This document shows, in pieces, positions 18,030 through 26,818 of a DNA stretch of 64,000 nucleotides. The notes beneath the pieces were generated by a model. The model made no database searches, was not told the origin of the DNA, and worked only from the letters and a program-made list of their open reading frames with translations. The translations under genes and the position numbers were made by a program. Each line of letters starts with the position of its first letter. Within the stretch, counting starts at the first letter, position 1. The DNA lies in assembly GCA_965662565.1 (NCBI GenBank), contig CBFIHS010000004.1, positions 20,393 through 84,392 on the forward strand. Direction: 5' to 3'. This stretch comes from UBA5109 sp965662565 (GTDB taxonomy: Bacteria; Pseudomonadota; Gammaproteobacteria; Pseudomonadales; Pseudohongiellaceae).

Positions 18030-18158
18030 TTAGCCATTAGCAAGAAAAACCATGGCACCTACAGCTATCAACACTAAACAAAAAATTGCTAGTGTATCGG
18101 CTTTACTATCAGCTTCATTAAATTCAGTATTTTCGGGCTTATTGTTTATTTCACTCAT
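18030..18158 (-). CDS. 42-residue single-helix membrane protein ORF
   Basis: Reading the minus strand from ATG at 18158 gives 42 residues ending at TAA 18030-18032. The first 21 residues are hydrophilic and acidic (MSEINNKPENTEFNEADSKA). The rest is a clean hydrophobic helix, TLAIFCLVLIAVGAMVFLA, ending in Asn-Gly. This acidic-head plus one-helix layout looks like a real small membrane protein rather than chance. Against it, no Shine-Dalgarno is visible and an overlapping plus-strand frame exists. I do not recognise the family. It is convergent with the DUF2970 gene and divergent from cysI. Confidence 0.5.
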   Translation of the reverse strand: MSEINNKPENTEFNEADSKADTLAIFCLVLIAVGAMVFLANG

Positions 18159-18196
18159 GATAGGATTGTCTTACTCAATTAAAAGACGCAATTATC

Positions 18197-18249
18197 CTTG
18201 TCTGACAAGAAAACTCAAGTCTACAATGGCGCAAACCACAATGATTGTG
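18197..18249. promoter_or_regulatory. Pair of 13-nt palindromes upstream of cysI
   Basis: CTTGTCTGACAAG (18197-18209) and CACAATGATTGTG (18237-18249) are both perfect 6-1-6 palindromes, 40 bases apart centre to centre. The second abuts a plus-strand -10-like TATTAT at 18250-18255. The first fits the TNGTNNNACNA pattern used by GntR/FadR-type repressors. They lie in the gap between the small minus-strand ORF and cysI, so they could regulate either. Whether one protein binds both is inference. Confidence 0.45.
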
Positions 18250-18289
18250 TATTATTTCGCCTCAAATTTTTAGCTAACCAGATCCTACT

Positions 18290-19948
18290 ATGTATATCTA
18301 TGATCAATATGATCATCTAATGCTGGAAGAGCGTATTTCCCAGTTTAGAGATCAGACCCAGCGCTATCTAAACGGCGACTTAACAGATGAACAATTTCTG
18401 CCTTTGCGATTGCAAAATGGCCTATATATTCAAAGATTAGCTCCGATGCTTCGTGTAGCTGTTCCTTATGGGCTGATGTCGTCCACACAAATGAAGAAGA
18501 TGGCCTCCATCTCAAGAGACTATGATAAGGGTTACGCGCACTTATCTACTCGACAAAACATTCAGTTTAACTGGCCAAAATTAGAGCAACTGCCTGATTT
18601 GTTGGCTGAACTTGCTGAAGTCAGTATGCACGCTATTCAAACAAGCGGTAACTGCATTCGTAACACCACCACTGATCAATTTGCTGGTGCTGCAGCCAAT
18701 GAAATTGAAGACAGTCGTCCATGGTGCGAAATTATCAGACAGTGGTCTACTTTCCATCCGGAGTTTGCTCACCTACCCCGTAAGTTCAAGATAGCTGTCT
18801 GTGGTACTGAAGTGGATCAAGCGGCCACTCAAGTCCATGATATCGGCTTGTATCTATTAAAAAATGAAAATAGCGAAGTCGGCTTTAAAGTCCTAGTTGG
18901 TGGCGGGCTTGGTAGAACGCCAATAATCGGTAAAGTAATTTGTGAATACCTGCCTTGGCAGCATTTATTGACCTATCTTGATGCGATTATGCGTGTTTAC
19001 AATATGGAAGGCCGTCGTGATAACAAATACAAAGCACGAATAAAAATTCTGGTTAAAGAGCTAGGCATTGATACTTTTAGAGAAAAAGTTGAAGCGCAAT
19101 GGCAATTCAGTAAAGACTCACAAGCAACATTAAACGAAGAAGAAGTAGCCCGTAGCAAAAGCTTCTTTTCTACCTTCGTTTATGATGATCTCCCTAATGT
19201 TGACGAGTCAATTACTTTAGCTAGACAATCTGACCTCCTCTTTAATAACTGGGTTGAACGTAACGTTTCTCAGCATCGTGAGAGCGGTTATCGAATCGTT
19301 ACTTTATGCTTAAAACAAACCGGAATAGCCCCTGGTGATATAACGGATAGACAAATGGAATTTGTAGCCGACTTGGCAGAACGTTATAGCTTTTCAGAAA
19401 TGCGAATTACTCACGAGCAAAATTTAACTCTTGCCGATGTACGTTTAAAAGATCTTTATAAAATATATAAAGCCTGTAAATCTGAAAGCTTAAGCACTTC
19501 TTATCTTGGTTTGTTGAACGACATCGTTTGCTGCCCGGGTGGAGACTTCTGCTCTTTGGCAAATGCTAAATCCATTCCAATCGCTGAAGCAATACAGCGT
19601 CGCTTCGATGATTTCGACAGACTAAATAAGATTGGCGATATTACCTTGAATATTTCAGGCTGCATGAATGCATGTGGACATCACCATGTTGGAAATATAG
19701 GGATTATTGGCGTAGATAAAAAAGGTGCCGAATTTTATCAGGTCGCCTTAGGTGGTGATGCTGGCAGAGAAGCCAAGCTTGCTAAAATACTTGGACCCGC
19801 TTTTTCTCAGGATGAAATTCCCGATGTGATCGAAAAAATTATTCAGATTTATGAAGATCAACGCCAAGATAATGAAAAGTTTATTGATACCTATCAGCGT
19901 GTAGGGATGGACCCTTTTAAGGAGAAAGTTTATGCCAAAGCTGATTAA
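18290..19948 (+). CDS. cysI: Sulfite reductase (nitrite/sulfite reductase haemoprotein family)
   Basis: This enzyme reduces sulfite to sulfide by six electrons in assimilatory sulfur metabolism, using a coupled sirohaem and 4Fe-4S cluster. The 552 residues carry the two cluster motifs C415-x5-C421 (CPGGDFC) and C458-x3-C462 (CMNACG), followed by HHHVGNIGIIG. Sirohaem-contacting LSTRQNIQFNW lies near residue 85 and TSGNCIRNTT near residue 115. The adjoining DUF934 gene, overlapping by 17 bases, is the usual partner in Pseudomonas-type genomes. No CysJ-like flavoprotein is next to it, so the electron donor is elsewhere. Nitrite use cannot be excluded from sequence alone. Confidence 0.88.
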   Translation: MYIYDQYDHLMLEERISQFRDQTQRYLNGDLTDEQFLPLRLQNGLYIQRLAPMLRVAVPYGLMSSTQMKKMASISRDYDKGYAHLSTRQNIQFNWPKLEQLPDLLAELAEVSMHAIQTSGNCIRNTTTDQFAGAAANEIEDSRPWCEIIRQWSTFHPEFAHLPRKFKIAVCGTEVDQAATQVHDIGLYLLKNENSEVGFKVLVGGGLGRTPIIGKVICEYLPWQHLLTYLDAIMRVYNMEGRRDNKYKARIKILVKELGIDTFREKVEAQWQFSKDSQATLNEEEVARSKSFFSTFVYDDLPNVDESITLARQSDLLFNNWVERNVSQHRESGYRIVTLCLKQTGIAPGDITDRQMEFVADLAERYSFSEMRITHEQNLTLADVRLKDLYKIYKACKSESLSTSYLGLLNDIVCCPGGDFCSLANAKSIPIAEAIQRRFDDFDRLNKIGDITLNISGCMNACGHHHVGNIGIIGVDKKGAEFYQVALGGDAGREAKLAKILGPAFSQDEIPDVIEKIIQIYEDQRQDNEKFIDTYQRVGMDPFKEKVYAKAD

Positions 19949-20438
19949 AGGTGATCAATTAATTGATAATGAATGGGAGCTTGTTTCAGCAGACGCGAAC
20001 ATTGATGACGTTTTGAGTTCAAATGCAAATCGTCTTTTAGTGCCCGTTTTATTATTTCTAGATCATACAGAGCGGCTAGCTGATCTTGATTCTGAAGTTG
20101 GCGTTTGGATTGATAGTGAGCAAAACCTTTCCATTCTTCCAGAATGGATCAATTCTTTCCCCGTCATTGCGTTAAACTTTCCTAGCTTCAAAGACGGCCG
20201 CGCCTATTCTTATGCTGCTATTATTCGCCAGCAGCTCGGCTATAACGGAGAGCTAATGGCGATTGGTGATGTACACCGAGATCAATTAAGTTACATGCTA
20301 AGCTGTGGATTCAGTAGTTTTTTAGTTTCAGATGATTCCAATCATGAAGTTATGTTAAATGGCCTTCATGATTTTTCTGAAAACTACCAAAGCACTGTAC
20401 TTAATCCAATACCTTTGTTCCGAAGGCGTTCAAGCTAA
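19932..20438 (+). CDS. DUF934 protein, sulfite-reduction partner
   Basis: A 168-residue protein of the DUF934 family. The block ALNFPSFKDGRAYSYAAI with RQQLGYNGELMAIGDVHRDQ is the family signature. Members nearly always sit directly after cysI and are described as probably involved in sulfite reduction, but the biochemical role is not known to me. Here the ATG lies inside the last codons of cysI (17-base overlap) with AGGAGA just upstream, which strongly suggests coupled translation. It converges on sohB with a ten-base gap. Confidence 0.85.
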   Translation: MPKLIKGDQLIDNEWELVSADANIDDVLSSNANRLLVPVLLFLDHTERLADLDSEVGVWIDSEQNLSILPEWINSFPVIALNFPSFKDGRAYSYAAIIRQQLGYNGELMAIGDVHRDQLSYMLSCGFSSFLVSDDSNHEVMLNGLHDFSENYQSTVLNPIPLFRRRSS

Positions 20439-20448
20439 CTTAAACACC

Positions 20449-21495
20449 TTAAGTAATATTGTCTCTCGGTGACTTATGCAGCCAACTCAGCATAGTGTTA
20501 TCGAGGGCTTTTTCCAGACTTATTCCGAACTTATCTACTAAGTTCTTTTTCTTTTCATAGTTGACCGAGTAAACCTCTCCTTGTTGGCAACACTCTGAAA
20601 TAAATTCATCACTTGTTTTTATTTCGTCAACAAGATTAAATTCAAGCGCTTTTTTTCCAAACCAAGTTTCACCAGTTGCTACAGCATTTATATCGAGTAT
20701 TGGCCTATGTTCTTTGACAAAATCTTTGAACAAGTCATGAGTTTGTTGAATTTCTTGCGTGACTTTCTCGCGCCCTTTATCGGTATTTTCTCCGAACATA
20801 GTCAAAGTCCGTTTATATTCTCCAGCTGTAATCATTTCAAAATCGACATTATTTTCTTTCAATAAACGACTGAAATTAGGCATTTGGAGTAGCACACCTA
20901 TCGAACCAATATAGGCGAAAGGTGCAGCAATAATTTTTGAACCTAAGCAGGCCATCATATAACCGCCACTAGCTGCCACTTTGTCTACGCTAATCGTTAA
21001 TACGAGTTTAGCTTTTCTTATTCTATCCAGTTGAGAGGCCGCAAGACCGTAAGCATGAACCATGCCTCCTGGGCTTTCCAGCCTAAGAACAACTTCATCT
21101 AACTCGGGTCTGGCTATACTTAAAATTGCGGTGATCGATTCACGCATATTCTCTACTTGAGAAGCTTTAGTATCACCATCAAAATCTAAAACGTAAAATC
21201 GTTTTTTATTTTCATCTTCTTTTGACGCTTTTTTATTTTCTTTAGCTTGCTTTTTTTCTGCTTTTTTCTGGGCCTTTATTTCTTTTTTAAGCTGCTCTTC
21301 ATTCTCAACGACGTTTTTGATTTCGTCAGTAAGGTCATTAATTTTTTTATTCAAGTGAGTAACAACAATAGAACCAGGTTGATCCTTTTTAGTTTTTGCA
21401 GAACTCGCTACAACAGCAACAATAACTATGATTATTGCAACAACAAAGGTAATGGTTTTTGCTAAAAACAAACCGTACTCAGAAAGAAATTCCAC
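20449..21495 (-). CDS. sohB: Inner-membrane serine peptidase SohB
   Basis: SohB is a signal-peptide-peptidase (SppA/S49) family protease anchored in the inner membrane with its active site in the periplasm. The 348 residues begin with one transmembrane helix (about residues 10-32), then a Lys/Glu-rich coiled region near residues 55-95, then the protease domain. The nucleophile serine is in KVAASGGYMMACLG and GYIGSIGV-like residues (FAYIGSIGVL) follow. The lysine partner falls in GEYKRTLTMFGENTDKG. The internal AEKKQAKENKKASKEDENKK stretch is unusually charged. It is convergent with DUF934. Confidence 0.92.
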   Translation of the reverse strand: MEFLSEYGLFLAKTITFVVAIIIVIVAVVASSAKTKKDQPGSIVVTHLNKKINDLTDEIKNVVENEEQLKKEIKAQKKAEKKQAKENKKASKEDENKKRFYVLDFDGDTKASQVENMRESITAILSIARPELDEVVLRLESPGGMVHAYGLAASQLDRIRKAKLVLTISVDKVAASGGYMMACLGSKIIAAPFAYIGSIGVLLQMPNFSRLLKENNVDFEMITAGEYKRTLTMFGENTDKGREKVTQEIQQTHDLFKDFVKEHRPILDINAVATGETWFGKKALEFNLVDEIKTSDEFISECCQQGEVYSVNYEKKKNLVDKFGISLEKALDNTMLSWLHKSPRDNIT

Positions 21496-21535
21496 AATTC
21501 ACCTCAAGTTAAAATCTAAAGTTTGAAAATTCAGT

Positions 21536-22246
21536 TTAGTCGTCATCCAATGGCCATAATAATGAGCCAGAGCTTTCTTTTATGTTATTAAGTCTAGATA
21601 AATGAGCTTGCTCTTCTTCATCAGTGGCCTGAATAACTCGTAATGCAGGACGATCTTTTGATAATCGCTTGATAGGTTTATTGGCAGAACCTTCAGAGCT
21701 ATATTCTTGGCCAAGTGCAAAACTTGATTGCCCTCCCGTCATACTCAAAAAGACATCTGCAAGAATTTCAGCATCCAGTAGTGCCCCATGTAACTCACGC
21801 TGTGTGTTATCAACAAAGTAACGTTTACATAAAGCGTCTAAGTTATTTTTTTGACCGGGATGCTTTTTCCTAGCCATGGCTAAAGTGTCTAGAATTGCAC
21901 AATACTCAGCCATTTTCTTGTAGCCACGATTCAAATCCTGCAACTCAGTATCCAAAAACCCAATATCAAAAGGAGCGTTATGAATGATCAATTCAGCACC
22001 TTTAACAAAATCAAGAAATGTATCAGCAATTGCAGTGAATAAAGGCTTATCCGCAAGAAACTCGTTAGTGATGCCGTGAACTTCAAGGGCCCCTGCATCT
22101 ATGTGTCTCATTGGATTAATATAAATATGTAGATTGTTTCCAGTTAAACGGCGATTAATAAGCTCAACACAACCAATTTCAATAATACGATGCCCCTGGC
22201 TAGGCTCTAAACCAGTAGTTTCAGTATCTAGTACTATCTGTCTCAT
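21536..22246 (-). CDS. dnaQ: DNA polymerase III epsilon subunit (proofreading exonuclease)
   Basis: DnaQ is the 3'-5' proofreading subunit of the replicative polymerase. The 236 residues carry the DEDDh exonuclease motifs: D7 and E9 in LDTETTG, a later FDIGFLDTEL and HGALLDAEILADVFL. The C-terminal 50 residues, which bind the alpha subunit in the family, follow a flexible linker. Its ATG overlaps the rnhA stop codon as ATGA at 22243-22246. In E. coli the two genes are divergent, whereas here they are co-directional, as in Pseudomonas. Confidence 0.95.
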   Translation of the reverse strand: MRQIVLDTETTGLEPSQGHRIIEIGCVELINRRLTGNNLHIYINPMRHIDAGALEVHGITNEFLADKPLFTAIADTFLDFVKGAELIIHNAPFDIGFLDTELQDLNRGYKKMAEYCAILDTLAMARKKHPGQKNNLDALCKRYFVDNTQRELHGALLDAEILADVFLSMTGGQSSFALGQEYSSEGSANKPIKRLSKDRPALRVIQATDEEEQAHLSRLNNIKESSGSLLWPLDDD

Positions 22247-22680
22247 AGTTCATCGATTCCTTTGTTGGCCATTTCGTCTGCCAACTCATTACCAGCGTCT
22301 CCACTGTGCCCTTTTACCCAATGCCAGTTTATTTCATGCTCAGAAACTAAGGAATCTAATTGCTGCCATAAATCAACATTCAGTACCGGCTTTTTAGCCG
22401 CTGTTCGCCAACCTCGCTTCTTCCAATTAACTATCCACTCAGTGATTCCCTGCAAAACATATTTGGAATCAGTATATAACTCAATTACACAAGGGTACTT
22501 TAAAGCCTCAAGTGCTTTAATCACGGCAGTAAGCTCCATACGATTATTGGTACTTTCTCTTTCACCACCATGCAAGGTTCTCTGTTGATCGTCATACTCA
22601 AGTACTGCCCCCCAACCTCCAGGACCCGGATTTCCTCGGCACGCACCATCAGTATAAATTGTAACTGTCTTCCTGCTCAT
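22243..22680 (-). CDS. rnhA: Ribonuclease HI
   Basis: RNase HI degrades the RNA strand of RNA-DNA hybrids such as R-loops and primer remnants. The 145 residues contain the catalytic carboxylates in IYTDGACRGNPGPGGWG (D11), NNRMELTAVI (Glu) and LYTDSKYV (Asp), plus the basic handle around KKRGWRTAAKKPV and the final GNELADEMA. It lies six bases after the methyltransferase gene and overlaps dnaQ, forming a three-gene unit on the minus strand. Confidence 0.97.
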   Translation of the reverse strand: MSRKTVTIYTDGACRGNPGPGGWGAVLEYDDQQRTLHGGERESTNNRMELTAVIKALEALKYPCVIELYTDSKYVLQGITEWIVNWKKRGWRTAAKKPVLNVDLWQQLDSLVSEHEINWHWVKGHSGDAGNELADEMANKGIDEL

Positions 22681-22685
22681 TAGCT

Positions 22686-23474
22686 TTAGTGTAGAGTCTT
22701 GTTATGAGGATTATTAGGGGCTAACCGAGCGCTATCACCTATCGCAAAACCCTTTGGCTGTTTTACCATAGATCTCCATGGCTCACGAATTGGAGTAATT
22801 GTGTGCACTTGTTTAAGAGCTGAGATCACATAAATCCCTCCTGTGGGCCAATTTAAACGTTGTGCTATTCGACTGAGAAAAGATGAATATTTGATTAGGC
22901 GACTGTTGTTTACAGGTAAGGAATAAAGACCGTAATTTACCGAATCAACTTTTAGATTCAACAACTTTAACCAGTCACATAAACGCATACTACTGAGTAA
23001 ATTAGCTTGCCAAGGGTTATTTTTATTTTTACGGCTGAGCTTCTGCCGTATTCCCCATGTGCTAAAAGGATTGAAGCCTATGATTAAAAGGTGCCCCCCT
23101 GCTATCAACACTCTATCCACTTCTCTAAGCAGTTGATGCGGGTCTTCGGAATAATCGAGAACATGGTGTAGCACCACCATATCGACAGAATCTGAGGCCA
23201 AAGGTATAGATTCGGCTTGCCCTACTAAACCACCTGAACTGGTATTTTCAGAAGGAGTTAAACAGAATTTGTGACCAATAGGACTGTCTTCATGTATTAC
23301 GACATCTGCACAACTCAGCTGCAATAAATGATAACCAAAGCGTCGGTTCATCATTCCTTCTAAAAGCTCTGATTCAGCTTTCAGTAAAGTTTGACCCAGC
23401 GGGGTTTTAAGCCAGTCGGTCATATTACTGAACAGCGAGTTTTCCATAATTTTTCTATCTTGCATGGCAGTCAT
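22686..23474 (-). CDS. SAM-dependent methyltransferase (YafS-like)
   Basis: A class I methyltransferase of 262 residues. Recognisable elements are a degenerate SAM-binding region near residues 60-95, ASDSVDMVVLHHVLDYSEDP as motif IV and HQLLREVDRVLIAGGHLLIIGFNP as the following strand-helix. Position between gloB and rnhA matches yafS of E. coli. Its substrate is unknown. The protein may start at the first ATG or at the MENSLFSNM methionine ten codons in. It is divergent from gloB with a 44-base gap. Confidence 0.8.
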   Translation of the reverse strand: MTAMQDRKIMENSLFSNMTDWLKTPLGQTLLKAESELLEGMMNRRFGYHLLQLSCADVVIHEDSPIGHKFCLTPSENTSSGGLVGQAESIPLASDSVDMVVLHHVLDYSEDPHQLLREVDRVLIAGGHLLIIGFNPFSTWGIRQKLSRKNKNNPWQANLLSSMRLCDWLKLLNLKVDSVNYGLYSLPVNNSRLIKYSSFLSRIAQRLNWPTGGIYVISALKQVHTITPIREPWRSMVKQPKGFAIGDSARLAPNNPHNKTLH

Positions 23475-23518
23475 GATACCCTATTCCCAAATTTCACTAA
23501 AACCAAAACCGAAATAAT

Positions 23519-24307
23519 ATGCTAGAAATTAACCCAATTAAGGCTTTTAACGATAATTACCTTTGGTTATTCAAAGAAGCCGATTCAGCTTCCGCATGCA
23601 TAGTCGATCCAGGCGATGCAAAACCAGTTTTAGCTTACCTAAAAAAATATAACTTAAGCCTAGAGGCTATCTTGATCACCCATCATCATGCTGATCATAT
23701 TGGCGGGGTTGAAGAGCTACTTGAACAATATGATGTGCCCGTATATGGCCCAGAATCTTCACACATCCCGTCTATAACTAGGCAAGTTCATGATAGTGAT
23801 AGTTTTATTGTTGCTAACACCTCATTCAAGGTAATTGAAATACCTGGCCACACTCTAGATCATATTGCCTACTACACTGATTCAGGTGCCTATCAGCCGG
23901 ATTTGAATACTGAACTACCCGCTTTATTTTGTGGTGATACCTTATTTGCTGGTGGATGTGGAAGAATTTTTGAGGGGACAGCTCCAATGATGTTTGAGTC
24001 TTTACAGAAATTGGCTCAATTAAAACCAGGCACAGAAGTTTTTTGTGCACATGAATACACCTTAAATAACCTTTCCTTCGCTCAAGCTGTAGCGCCAAAT
24101 GACGAAGCGATAAATAAACGTTTCATAATAGAAAGTGAAAAACGCAAAAAAAACTTACCTACTGTGCCCACTAGCATTGAAATTGAATTGAAAACCAACC
24201 CTTACCTACGTTGCTCTGAAAAAATAATAAGACAAAACTTGAATTTGCCAAGCCTTAGCCCGGTAAATGTTTTTGCTGCTTTACGACAATGGAAAGATAA
24301 CTTTTAA
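23519..24307 (+). CDS. gloB: Hydroxyacylglutathione hydrolase (glyoxalase II)
   Basis: GloB hydrolyses S-lactoylglutathione to lactate and glutathione, the second step of methylglyoxal detoxification. The 262 residues have the metallo-beta-lactamase motif THHHADHIGG at 54-63, the bridging residue region LFCGDTLFAGGCGR and HEYTLNNLSFA, and the C-terminal glutathione-binding helices with TNPYLRC. It is divergent from the methyltransferase and converges on the opp cluster with a 17-base gap. Its length and motifs are standard. Confidence 0.95.
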   Translation: MLEINPIKAFNDNYLWLFKEADSASACIVDPGDAKPVLAYLKKYNLSLEAILITHHHADHIGGVEELLEQYDVPVYGPESSHIPSITRQVHDSDSFIVANTSFKVIEIPGHTLDHIAYYTDSGAYQPDLNTELPALFCGDTLFAGGCGRIFEGTAPMMFESLQKLAQLKPGTEVFCAHEYTLNNLSFAQAVAPNDEAINKRFIIESEKRKKNLPTVPTSIEIELKTNPYLRCSEKIIRQNLNLPSLSPVNVFAALRQWKDNF

Positions 24308-24324
24308 TTGAATTGAGACATTGC

Positions 24325-25923
24325 TTAAGCAGTAACACCAAGCAATGATTTACCTGGAATCGCTTCTAGAAGACTTTTTGTGTAAGCCGCTTGTGGGTTT
24401 GAAAAAATATCATGCACAGCGCCTGTTTCCACAATACGCCCTTCTTTCATAACAATAATTCGGTCTGACAAATACCTCACCACACCTAAATCATGAGAAA
24501 TAAATAGCATTGTAAGATTAAATTTCTCAACCAGTTCCAACAATAGATCTAAAATTTGCGCTTGTATGGTTACGTCCAAGGCAGATACAGGCTCATCAGC
24601 GACAATAAATGATGGTTTAGTAGCGATTGCTCTTCCAATTGCTATACGCTGCCTCTGACCTCCTGAGAACTCATGCGGATAACGCCGAATACTTTCTCGG
24701 GCCAGTCCAACTGAGTCCATCAATGAAAATATTTCGGCATCTAGATGTTTTTTTGCAACAATTTTATGCAGCAGAAGTGGCTCAGCCAAAGTATCATAGA
24801 CAGACATTCTTGGATTTAAGCTGGCATAAGGGTCCTGAAAGATCATCTGCATTTGACGCCTTAAAGGTTTCATTTCCGCCATAGAATAATTACTTATATT
24901 GAGCCCATCGAAAGAAATTTCACCTTTGTTTAGGTTTAATAAACGTAATATCGCTCTTCCCGTGGTTGATTTACCAGAGCCAGATTCGCCAACCAAACCT
25001 AAAATTTCGTGACGTTTTATGTTGATTGAAACATCATCGACAGCTTTTATCATTTCTTCGCCTTTATTGCCTTGAAAGTAAACACCCAAATTAGAGACCT
25101 GAATCAAATCACTGGAATCATTTTGGTTTAACTCTTTTTCAGCAGAAGGAACCGCCGCCAATAATTTTTTCGTATAAGCATGACTTGGCTTATTGAAGAT
25201 TTGATTTCGATCGCCCTGTTCAACAAAAACACCATTTTGCATAACCGCAATTTCATCAGCAATGTCAGCAACAACACTGAGATCATGACTTATAAAAATC
25301 ACGCCAATATTTCTACGCTCCTGGAGTTCTTTGATTAACTTTAAAATCTGACCTTGAACTGTCACATCTAAGGCTGTTGTAGGCTCATCTGCAATTATAA
25401 TTTTTGGCTCGGTAACTAAAGCCATCGCGATCACAACACGTTGACGCATCCCACCTGAGAACTCGAAGGGCCAAGACTTCATTCTTTCAGAAGGATTCTT
25501 TATCCCAACTTCCTCTAGTATTTCGCAGCCTTTTTGCCAAGCTTCTTTTTTACTCATACCAAAATGCAGGCATAATGGTTCAATTAGCTGATCACCGATT
25601 TTCATAAAAGGGTTAAGAGAAGTCATTGGGTCTTGGAAAATAATTGAAATCCCTTTGCCACGAATTTTTCGTAATTCAGATTCTTTTAATTTGAGCAAAT
25701 CCTGATTCTCAAACATTACTGAACCAGATTCAATTTTACCTGGAGGCATTGGCACCAGACCTAACATGCTGTAGCAGGCAACAGATTTACCGGATCCAGA
25801 TTCACCGATAATCGCTAAAGTTTTGCCCGCTTCCACATTAAAACTAATACCATCAACAGCCTTTACTATACCGTTGCGAGTATGAAAGTGAATGCGTAAA
25901 TCTGTTGCCTCTAATAATGACAT
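24325..25923 (-). CDS. Peptide ABC transporter, fused double ATPase (OppD-OppF type)
   Basis: One 532-residue protein contains two complete ABC ATPase domains, replacing separate OppD and OppF. Domain one has Walker A GESGSGKSVACYS near 37, signature FSGGMRQRV and Walker B IIADEPTTALDVT. Domain two has GESGSGKSTTGRA near residue 315, FSGGQRQRIAIGRA and FIVADEPVSALDVT. The extended sequence after each Walker B is typical of the oligopeptide/dipeptide subfamily. It starts one base after the oppC stop codon, on the minus strand. YejF of E. coli has the same double layout, so substrate class within peptides is unsure. Confidence 0.9.
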   Translation of the reverse strand: MSLLEATDLRIHFHTRNGIVKAVDGISFNVEAGKTLAIIGESGSGKSVACYSMLGLVPMPPGKIESGSVMFENQDLLKLKESELRKIRGKGISIIFQDPMTSLNPFMKIGDQLIEPLCLHFGMSKKEAWQKGCEILEEVGIKNPSERMKSWPFEFSGGMRQRVVIAMALVTEPKIIIADEPTTALDVTVQGQILKLIKELQERRNIGVIFISHDLSVVADIADEIAVMQNGVFVEQGDRNQIFNKPSHAYTKKLLAAVPSAEKELNQNDSSDLIQVSNLGVYFQGNKGEEMIKAVDDVSINIKRHEILGLVGESGSGKSTTGRAILRLLNLNKGEISFDGLNISNYSMAEMKPLRRQMQMIFQDPYASLNPRMSVYDTLAEPLLLHKIVAKKHLDAEIFSLMDSVGLARESIRRYPHEFSGGQRQRIAIGRAIATKPSFIVADEPVSALDVTIQAQILDLLLELVEKFNLTMLFISHDLGVVRYLSDRIIVMKEGRIVETGAVHDIFSNPQAAYTKSLLEAIPGKSLLGVTA

Positions 25924-25924
25924 A

Positions 25925-26818
25925 TCAATCCTTAGAAGCCTTTGGATCTAGAGCATCACGCAAACCATCTCCAAGAAAATTTAAGGAAAATAGAGTCAGC
26001 GTTAAAGCTAAACCAGGAAAGATTAGCAACCATGGATACTCTTCCATACTCTCGACCCCATAAGAAATTAATAAGCCCCAGGATGATTGTGGAGGTTGAA
26101 TACCCAAACCTAAAAAGCTGAGAAAAGCCTCTAGTAACATAACGTTAGGGATCGTTAATGTCGTGTAAACGATAATCGGACCTAGCGCATTCGGTATTAA
26201 GTGCTTTCTAATAATTGCCATGTGTGAAAGCCCGAGCGAGATCGCAGCTTCTATAAATTCCTGTTGTCGAAGACTTTGAACTTGGCCTCTAACTATTCTG
26301 GCCATTATCAACCACTCCACAGCTCCTATTGCCAAAAATAACAGAAGTAAATTTCTTCCAAAAATCACCATTAAGAGTACGATAAAAATCATAAATGGGA
26401 GCGCATAAAGTATGTCTACAAGACGCATCATTAAAGCGTCTATTTTCCCGCCTGCATAACCGGCTACAGCGCCATAAGTCACACCAATAACTAGAGCCAC
26501 AGAAGTCGCGATAAAACCCACCATAAGAGAGACACGCCCTCCATATAAAATTCTAGTGAGCATATCGCGACCAAAAGAATCTGTCCCTAACCAATGTGCA
26601 AAGGATGGAGCCGAAGCGCCCAATCTGAGATCTTGTTCTTCATAACCATAGGGACTGACAAAAGGAGCAAAGATACAAATAACAATCATCGCTAGTAAAA
26701 AAATCAAACCAATCATAGCCAGTTTATTTCTTTTTAAGCGTAGCCAAGCATCATCCCAAAGCGAAACACCCTTAGGAAGGTTTACTGAGGCCTCTATTGT
26801 TTTTGCATTTTTATTCAT
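25925..26818 (-). CDS. oppC: Peptide ABC transporter permease (OppC type)
   Basis: Inner-membrane permease of about 297 residues with six predicted helices. The N-terminal OppC-type segment WLRLKRNKLAMIGLIFLL is followed by the LGTDSFGRDMLTRILYGGRVSL motif region and the EAA loop EAAISLGLSHMAIIRKHLIPN. I chose the ATG at 26818, because it overlaps the oppB stop as ATGA. A longer frame from 26857 would overlap oppB by 43 bases. It is followed after one base by the fused ATPase gene. Confidence 0.9.
   Translation of the reverse strand: MNKNAKTIEASVNLPKGVSLWDDAWLRLKRNKLAMIGLIFLLAMIVICIFAPFVSPYGYEEQDLRLGASAPSFAHWLGTDSFGRDMLTRILYGGRVSLMVGFIATSVALVIGVTYGAVAGYAGGKIDALMMRLVDILYALPFMIFIVLLMVIFGRNLLLLFLAIGAVEWLIMARIVRGQVQSLRQQEFIEAAISLGLSHMAIIRKHLIPNALGPIIVYTTLTIPNVMLLEAFLSFLGLGIQPPQSSWGLLISYGVESMEEYPWLLIFPGLALTLTLFSLNFLGDGLRDALDPKASKD

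Noticed and set aside
18052..18273. Plus-strand 73-residue frame before cysI
   Set aside because: It opens inside the minus-strand membrane ORF, its composition is odd (Ser-rich then basic) and it has no family look or ribosome binding site; treated as a shadow.
24308..24345. TGCTTAAGCA palindrome between gloB and the opp ATPase as a terminator
   Set aside because: Ten-base self-complementary word without loop or T-run; too weak to call.
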